NCBI RefSeq assembly: GCF_000499845.2
Contig: NC_023753.2
Coordinates: 21,731,932-21,795,931, forward strand
Length of the DNA: 64,000 nucleotides
Reading direction: 5' to 3'
Source of the DNA: Phaseolus vulgaris
Lineage: Eukaryota > Streptophyta > Magnoliopsida > Fabales > Fabaceae
Shown: positions 57,978-64,000 of the stretch, piece by piece
How positions within the stretch are numbered: position 1 is the stretch's first letter
Layout: the number at the start of each line of letters is the position of its first letter
Program-made: the position numbers and the translations under genes
Notes under the pieces: generated by a model
Databases searched by the model: none
What the model saw: only the letters and a program-made list of their open reading frames with translations
Told to the model about the DNA's origin: nothing

Positions 57978-58185
57978 TAAATATCATATTTGGATTTAAT
58001 AAAGTGAGAGAATGGAAAATTCCTATTTAAACTTTTTTCTTCAAAATCATTCCAGCTATTCAAGTTGTGATTAGGGTAGGATTTAAGCCACTCTTTTGCT
58101 TTGTCAGCCAATGAGAAAGGGAATAGTCTGGGATACATTGATTCCATATCCCTTTTTTCAAATCCCATTGTACCTATCAATTCAT
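57978..58185 (-). pseudogene. gag: Athila gag, upstream part, joined in frame to a foreign RT fragment
   Basis: On minus: LIGTMGFEKRDMESMYPRLF, FPFSLADKAKEWLKSYPNHN and LNSWNDFEEKSLNRNFPFS, the core of the Athila capsid domain, then the SIRE LTR. Upstream, without a stop, the frame continues into the RT motif IDELLDEL of another Ty3 element (up to 58258). The joint lies in the shared codons for Glu-Leu near 58180, so it looks like a microhomology-mediated deletion. Confidence 0.75.
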
Positions 58186-59190
58186 CGAGTAATTCATCAA
58201 TGGTAGGTACGGAAAAGTGATAGCGTATTGTGATTGCATTTAAAGCTCTGTAGTCCATGTAAAAACCCCATGTACCATCTTTCTTTTTTATTAATAGAAT
58301 TGAGGAGGAAAATGGGCTAATGTTTCACTTAATGAAACTGTCCTAAAGTATGTCTTGAATTAGTTGGGAGATGGTGTCTTTCTGAGAATAGGGTAACGGT
58401 AGGGTTCGACATTGATAAGGGTGGTCTTGGGAAGGAGGTATTTAGTGATCATGTGGTCGTCGCCGTGGTAGGTCGTGAGGTATTTGTAATATGGCTTGGT
58501 GTTGTAAATGGATGCATTGGATGAAGAATGGGATATGATATAATGGGGAGGATGGTGTTTGTAGGCTGAGTTCTAAGAGTAGGAAGGGTGGGGAAGGTGT
58601 TTTAAAGGACAACAAGTGTACGAATGTCATGGTGTTAGTTTATAGAATTTTTCAAAACTGATGATATGTAGCTTGTGTTGGTTTTGGGGAAGTTGTGGTC
58701 GTGAGTGTCATTTGGTGGTTAAGAGGAGTACAGGTAATGTTAGGAATAAAAAAATTAGCTTCTATGGGGCCAAAATGGCACAACCATTCAATCCCCAAAA
58801 CCACATTGTCTCCTTCAATTAGGAAGAAGTATAGGGGAATGGTGAAAATAAAGTTTTGGAGAGATATATCCACAAAGGGAGATAGCCCTAGCAAATCATA
58901 AAGGCACCATTTCCTACCATAACTGTAAAAGGTGGGTTGGGTTTAATAAGTAGTTGTAGGTGGTGTGCAATTCTGGGCTGCAATATATTGTGTGAACTTC
59001 CAGAATATATAAGAACCGTGACTGGGAGGTTATGGATGACTTCGGTGAATTTTAATGTTTGGGGGTGTGGATTTCCTGTGAGGGTGTAGGGTGATCGGTT
59101 GAAATGGATAATGTCTTGAGGAGGTGTGGGGTATGAAGTGCTGTCTTGACGATCCAAGGGAGAATCTATATCTTCCAGAAGCAATAAAAA
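58186..59190 (-). pseudogene. pol: Ty3/gypsy protease and RT N-terminal remnants
   Basis: 59184-58888 carries the protease core as YSGSSHNILQPRIA, with the active-site Asp replaced by Tyr, then PPFTVMVGNG. 58894-58652 has GDNVVLGIEWLCHFGPIEA. Then, in broken frames, 58440-58190 has PYRYPYSQKD, SPFSSSILLIKKKDGTWGF and DYRALNAITIRYHF of RT before it runs into Athila gag. At least three stops. Lineage not settled (chromovirus-like). Confidence 0.72.
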
Positions 59191-60345
59191 TTAAGACGTA
59201 GAACATTTATGGCCAAGGAAAAATTTCTCATCAAAATTATAACACCGTCCTAAGGCCCTGCGTTCTTGAAGTTGTGTGGTTGTAAGGCGTTTAATGGGTA
59301 GGTTAGTGTTGTTTGTAGTAGTAGTGGTTTGGTTCGTAGTAGGGGTTTGGTTCTAGGCTGAATCTTAGAGAAAAAAAAGACTAGAGGGAGCTAAGAACAA
59401 GCAATAGATGTGCACTCATTGGAAACAAATCTGAATTGTAATTCAAAGATGAGAAGTTATGTACATGCTACCTTATTTAAAAATGGAGGTAGCTTGCAAC
59501 CTAGGATACCTTATCTTAACCCTAGGTCACTTTAACTTAACCGTAAGGTAGAGATGCAAGATAGAAAGGTTTAACTTGCATCTTGGAAACGTATCATTTT
59601 TATGTACAAGTGCTAGAAACTCAATATGTTACTCTCCACAAAAAGAGAGTCTTCTGGAGTCCCTTTTCTTCTTTTATTCTTCTAACCATGGCTCTGGTTA
59701 AAGGTCTAATGTGTTTCTTCAATGATCCAGTATCACCTAGTCTGATATTCAAAAATTGTGGTATGTTGCTTGGTGGTTGGTATAAGAGGATGAGCCAAAG
59801 CAGAGTTCTAGGGAGGGGGTAAATGAGGGTCAATCCATGATGAGGTTGTTTTGGTACATTCATTTAAACCAAATAACAGCATCTCCTTTAATGTGTAAGG
59901 AAACCATAGATAACCTTTCTTCGTGAGGAATTCGGTAAAAATAAGCAAATTATTGTTCAGTTTGAAATAACCATTCCAAAGGATCTGGTCCTTCAAAAAA
60001 AGAAAGTTGCAATTTGGGTGGTCTAATGGTGGGTGGTGGAAGTGGTGGAGTGTGTGTTTGGTGATGTGTAGATAAAAGTGGAGAAGCAAAAGGAGGAAAA
60101 AGGGATGAAACCTTGTCCATTAAATTGGTAAGCGAGGATTGGAGGAGGTTGTTCTGGCTTCTATATTGGTTGGGTTGGATGGCAAAGAGACGGTCTTGGA
60201 TGACTTGAAGGATGTCTTCCAGGTCTTTGGATTTAAGTTTGGAAGGAATGGAGAAAGCAATAAAACCACCAATGTTAGGTTTCCGATATAGTGATACCGA
60301 GAATATGACCTACAATAAATCACTAAAGAACTCATATCTAGGGTA
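59191..60345 (-). pseudogene. gag: Ty3/gypsy gag remnant
   Basis: On minus, near 60030-59830 in one mostly open frame: RPPKLQLSFFEGPDPLEWLF, TEQ.FAYFYRIPHEERLSMV and LHIKGDAVIWFK, the usual start of a chromovirus-type capsid domain, with a stop after TEQ. 60240-60120 gives the Gln-rich region before it. 59600-59190 is degraded, with no zinc knuckle recognised. No LTR is attached. Confidence 0.68.
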
Positions 60346-60350
60346 AAAAC

Positions 60351-61424
60351 TGTTAGAATTAAAGGGCTACAACAAGAAGGGGGTGAATTTATTTTTAAAG
60401 ATTTTCGCAAGGATTGAAGGTAGAGTGAAAGGCTATGAAGAATTAATCAATGAAAAATTTGTCCAACCAAATATAAAACTTTGATGCAGAAAATCAACCG
60501 GTTATTTTTACGAAACAAACGGTTGTTTTTTTCAACACTTTATAAAAACAAAATTAAAGCAGTTTAAAGAGTGTAAGGATAGAGAGATTCACATAGAATG
60601 TTTATACTAGTTCACTCAACACCTCAGCTACATCCAGTCCTTAGAAACCACTGAGAATACACTATGTAATCAACCCTAGATTACAAGCTACACATACCAA
60701 GAATGATGATCTTGAACCCCACAAGAACACACACCACTCCTTGGCAAAAACCACACCAAGAATGTTGATCTTGATCCCCTAAAGAACACACTACATTTCT
60801 TGGCAACACCAGCACATAAATACAATCATCAAGGAAGAAGGAAATAGAATACACCTAATACAATCACATATTGGATTGAAAGAATACACAACAGTCATAT
60901 TCCACTCTAAGAAAAAATTCTAAAGCCTTAAGCAATCTTGGAAAAACTGATTTTGAAAGTGTTAATTTGAATACATAACAACCAGGAGCGTATAACCACT
61001 AATTTATACTTCAATCAGTTGTTAAAAACATTTAAGGTAAAATTCAAATCAGTTTTAAAACAAACAAAATAGATTGAATCAGTTAAATTGAATTCTGTTA
61101 AGGATTTTCAAAATACAGTCGGTTGATTTTTCAAAATAATCGACTGAATTGGTTTGACAACAAAGTCAACCAAAAGTCAAACAATTTAAAAACCCTTCAA
61201 ACAAGCTGAGAGAAAAATCACATAATAAAACGAGAAATCAACCGGTTGCTTTGCTACTTCTCTTTGAAAACACATCTTTTTCAAAATATTAAAATCAAAC
61301 AACCTTGGATCAATTCTATGAGTGGTTTACAAATTCGAACTACCCAAAACACACCCAGAAACCCATCATCAAGGTCTTCAAGCAATCCACATAGATTTGG
61401 AGACATCAAAGCCAATGTTCAACA
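60351..61424 (-). repeat. 3' LTR of the SIRE-type element
   Basis: On plus TGTTAGAATTAAAGG to GCCAATGTTCAACA, so on minus it starts TGTTGAACATTGG with a canonical TG. Carries AACCGGTT-type motifs near 60495-60530, 61100-61145 and 61240. Confidence 0.85.
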
Positions 61425-61447
61425 ATTTCCCCCTATTTGATGAAGAC
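61425..61447 (-). promoter_or_regulatory. Polypurine tract of the SIRE-type element
   Basis: On minus TCATCAAATAGGGGGAAAT directly precedes the LTR. The same tract occurs next to the LTR at 8575, and related copies occur inside the element at about 61706 and 63041. Confidence 0.75.
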
Positions 61448-63748
61448 AAATACCTGGTTTGCTTGTGTTGATCTGTTTAAATTTGAAAGCACCTGCAATA
61501 CAAAAATTGTGCATGTACCAGAGAGCAATCATATTCAGGTTTCACTAGCACCAATGAACCAGTTTTCACAATGTGATTTCTATAAAGAAAACCATCAAAA
61601 TCAATGTGAAAGAGGTGCAAAATCAGAGTGAAACAACAGTTAAGACAACAACAATTATAAACAATTAGTAGTAGCATCAATTCAACACTGAAAACCACAT
61701 AAACCTCCCCTTATTTGTCTTCACAAATAGAGTAAAACAAGGGATAAAACCAGAATTTAAGAAACACTAGAATACCAGTGTGTGTAGCAGAACCATTGCA
61801 ACAACAAACTTGTGATACCATATCAGAATTGTAGCAAAAAATCTATGGTGTATTAGAGTTATGACAACAGTAGAACTAAAGTACCATAGACCCCAGAAAT
61901 TTCAGCAAGGAGACCACAGTTTCTCCCCTATCTTTTCTACATCCAGTAGTTCCCAACAATGGAGTACTTAAAAAAATATCTTCAAGTTGGTCTCACAATC
62001 TAAATCACATTCTCCACACAACATATGTCATCCTCATAACTTGATGTCAATAGAGGCAAGTCAGCTGGGATAAAAGCACATCCCCAACCAAGTACACCCA
62101 AATCTCTTCAATCATCAATAGGATATAGTTTTGTCTAGGAAGCTGGTATGATATTTGCTCAAGCAGAAACAAAATTTTGTAGAGCCACATATATTTGATT
62201 GCAGTAACTGTAACAAAACCACTTATCCTTTGGTAGCTCTTCCAACAAACACAACCCAAAGATCCACAAGCAAATAACATAATAAACCCAAGCAAGATGA
62301 AGACTCCAAATGTAATCAAATATACAAATATTCATTAACCCATGACCACCAATGTGATTGCCATACATAGAAAGCTTTGAATTTCAAGGAAAACAAAGAA
62401 TGCATTTCTTTATTATCTAATTTAGAGGCATAGTAAATGCATTTTTGACCCACAATGGATTTTGAAAGAAAAGAAACAATTGTAATCATGCATAGGAATT
62501 CATAACAACTTTATTCAAATGTGTCAGAGGTAAAACAATCAGTTGTTTCGTGAAAACAATCGGTTGTTTTTCTGAGACAACAAGAAAATGTTATTTTTCA
62601 AAGCGAATCATCTTTCAAAGTGATGAGAAATGCATAATGAAATACATTCATACCTTTGCATCACCTCAACATGTTTAGAAGTTCATTTGGTCTTATGAAG
62701 TTAAAAGCATAGGATGAACATATACAACTTACTTTACACAAATCATGAATTTTGACATGTCAAGAATTTGAGTAAGATGTATTCTATTGAACCATAATAA
62801 TAAGCATCACTTTGATTAGTGTTCATCATAGCACCTGTACTTGAAAGGTCTTGCAACACAAAATTGATGCATATACAAAGCAAGTATAGTAGCAAGATAA
62901 CAAGACACACACGAACTAGTTTTCTGCATATACAACATTAGCAGAAAAATAAAAAAAAGTGAAGTATTCAAGTGAAGATCAACAACAACATAATCCATCA
63001 ATTTTAAAGCTATCTATACAACAAAATCAAGCATAAACTTCTCCCCCTATTTGTTCTCACAAATAGACAATGAGAAGGGTTGTACAAAGAAGAAATCAGA
63101 ATGATAATGCAATAGTCCAGCAAAACAAACAATGTTGACATTTCAAGAATAGAAAATGATATAGAGCTTTCAAGTAAATAACTTGATATATTCTTTTATT
63201 GTCAGATTCTAAGGCACACTCAATGTATATTTTTCAAAAAGAAAGATTTGAAAAAGAGAAATAGGTTTAACCATGCATAAGCAAATTTGGCAACATTATA
63301 CAGAGGTGCCAGAGGCAAAACAATCGGTTGTTTTGAAAAAACAATCGGTTGTTTTACTATGACGGCAAAGAGAACATTTTTCATAACAAAAAATTACCTT
63401 TTAAATTGATAAAAAATGCATTATGTAATTTGTTCATACCTTTGCACAGAGAACCCCAATAGATTCACCCAAAAATAAGACTTTGAGATGTTCATATGGT
63501 CACAAGGCACACTTACTTAAATTGAGAAATGAAAACACACATATGCTCTTTATTCTTGAAGTTTCTCTTTTGAGCACCCACTATGAATGTGCCAAGATGT
63601 CTTTTGACTTTCAAAGAACCTTGCAAGACATATACAATTGAAAGTACAGGCACAGAGACAGACTTTGCTCTTGATGTTTTTCCCTTTAGCAGTCCTTCTT
63701 CAAGGCCAAAAGTAATTCTTGGCTACCAAGGATACCTACAAGAAAAGA
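61448..63748 (-). repeat. Non-coding internal region of the SIRE-type element with a diverged duplication
   Basis: No gene seen. Two stretches about 785 bases apart resemble each other: about 62400-62830 and about 63190-63620. Both go from a T-rich start through CATGCATA..AA.TT, AACAATC.GTTGTTT pairs, GAAATGCAT.ATG, TTCATACCTTTGCA and GTTCAT.TGGTC to a related end. CCCC(C/T)TATTTGT boxes recur at 61706 and 63041. Confidence 0.6.
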
Positions 63749-64000
63749 TTAAGAAGCAAGATTTGGTCCCCTTATGAATTTGGGTCCAATGATGTTAGTA
63801 GGAGCCTTAGGAAACTTAAAAACCTTAGGAACCCATTTCAAAATACCTTTAGGAACAAAAAACCTCCTCACTCTGCAAAATCTAACAATGTGACCCCTTT
63901 TCATGCAGTAATGGCAAATTTCAACCGGTTGTTTTGACAAAACAACAGGTTGTTTATCAAAGAAACTTGAAAAAGGTTTTGAAAAGGCTTTTGGATTAAA
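63749..64000 (-). CDS. gag: SIRE-type Gag C-terminal end (partial)
   Basis: Open on minus from the window edge to a stop at 63749. Contains AFSKPFSSFFDKQPVVLSKQ, an intact CCHC knuckle CHYCMKRGHIVRFC, then VPKGILKWVPK, GPKFIRGPNLAS and the stop. This matches the second knuckle region of SIRE-type Gag (compare 46744-46970). The 5' part lies beyond the window. No frameshift into pol is seen after the stop. Confidence 0.8.
   Translation of the reverse strand, partial: FNPKAFSKPFSSFFDKQPVVLSKQPVEICHYCMKRGHIVRFCRVRRFFVPKGILKWVPKVFKFPKAPTNIIGPKFIRGPNLAS

Larger units (their letters stand above)
44186..58185 (-). mobile_element. Minus-strand Athila-type element without pol, broken by two SIRE insertions
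   Basis: Read on minus: gag (58185-57978 continuing at 51842-51360), protease (about 51050-50880), the Athila 3' motif (50572-50531), a GCTTGAGCGAA minisatellite (50180-50011), an AT-rich stretch, then an extra 3' ORF (49560-49457 region continuing at 45682-44186). SIRE insertions with duplications TAAAT and GATAC explain the gaps. As in the copy at 11900-17766, there is no RT or integrase between protease and the 3' motif. LTRs are missing at both ends. That all pieces belong to one element is inferred from order, strand and matched target duplications. Confidence 0.65.
60351..64000 (-). mobile_element. SIRE-type copia element, 3' portion (no pol between gag end and 3' LTR)
   Basis: Minus orientation: gag end at the window's right edge, about 2.3 kb of non-coding sequence, polypurine tract and 3' LTR. 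The bases left of the LTR are AAAAC. None of the copia pol motifs (integrase, YVDD-type RT, RNase H) was seen between 61425 and 63749 on either strand. The element continues past base 64000. Confidence 0.78.

Noticed and set aside
57544..58030. Open frames over the right half of the SIRE LTR
   Set aside because: LTR sequence; similarity to frames in other LTR copies explains them.
61246..62368. Small frames in the SIRE internal region as a possible env-like gene
   Set aside because: All are short, on both strands, and lack a signal peptide with a long membrane protein frame; nothing resembles a real coding region.

Overview
The window is plant nuclear DNA, most likely from a legume. Signs of this are spliced genes with GT-AG introns, a wall-associated receptor kinase, and dense nested plant retrotransposons of the Tat, Athila, chromovirus-like and SIRE/Maximus-like groups. 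The legume call is an inference from the look of the repeat families; no marker proves the species. I recognised no tRNA, rRNA, organellar insertion or CRISPR array.

Layout. 1-7276: 3' half of a Tat-lineage Ty3/gypsy element (RNase H, second RNase H, integrase, an antisense extra gene, 3' LTR). 7469-8850: piece of a SIRE-type Ty1/copia element. 8851-27365: a dead CACTA transposon (TNP2-type gene, then a Ptta/transposase_24-type gene) stretched by insertions: a Tat solo LTR (9141-10285), a Ty3 element with both LTRs (10634-19345) that itself holds a pol-less Athila element, a Ty3 solo LTR (22105-24284) split by an Athila solo LTR, and another Ty3 solo LTR (24921-25949). 27.9-40.6 kb is a gene island with two intact host genes, a DUF1195-type membrane protein and a WAK-like receptor kinase. 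Between them lie a copia fragment carrying a piece that looks like NETWORKED1, a SIRE solo LTR and a LINE 3' end. 42596-44113: left end of a second CACTA family. 44186-58185: a minus-strand pol-less Athila element broken by a gag-only SIRE derivative (45688-49451) and by a SIRE solo LTR (51848-57977) that contains a 3'-truncated Ty3 element (52404-57480). 58185-60350: minus-strand Ty3 gag-protease-RT wreckage. 60351-64000: 3' LTR, non-coding internal region and gag end of another SIRE-type element that runs off the window.

The history can be read from target-site duplications seen on both sides of several insertions: GAACC, ATTAT, GCTTC, CTTTT, GATAC and TAAAT, plus near-matches ATGGG/GTGGG and CCACA/CCACC. 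Only the DUF1195 and WAK-like genes look like working host genes. The longest open retroelement frame is at 54855-57521. No wholly new system is evident. The points most worth checking are the NET1-like capture, two gag-bearing families without pol, and a 16-bp palindromic motif scattered through SIRE LTRs, spacers and gag coding sequence.
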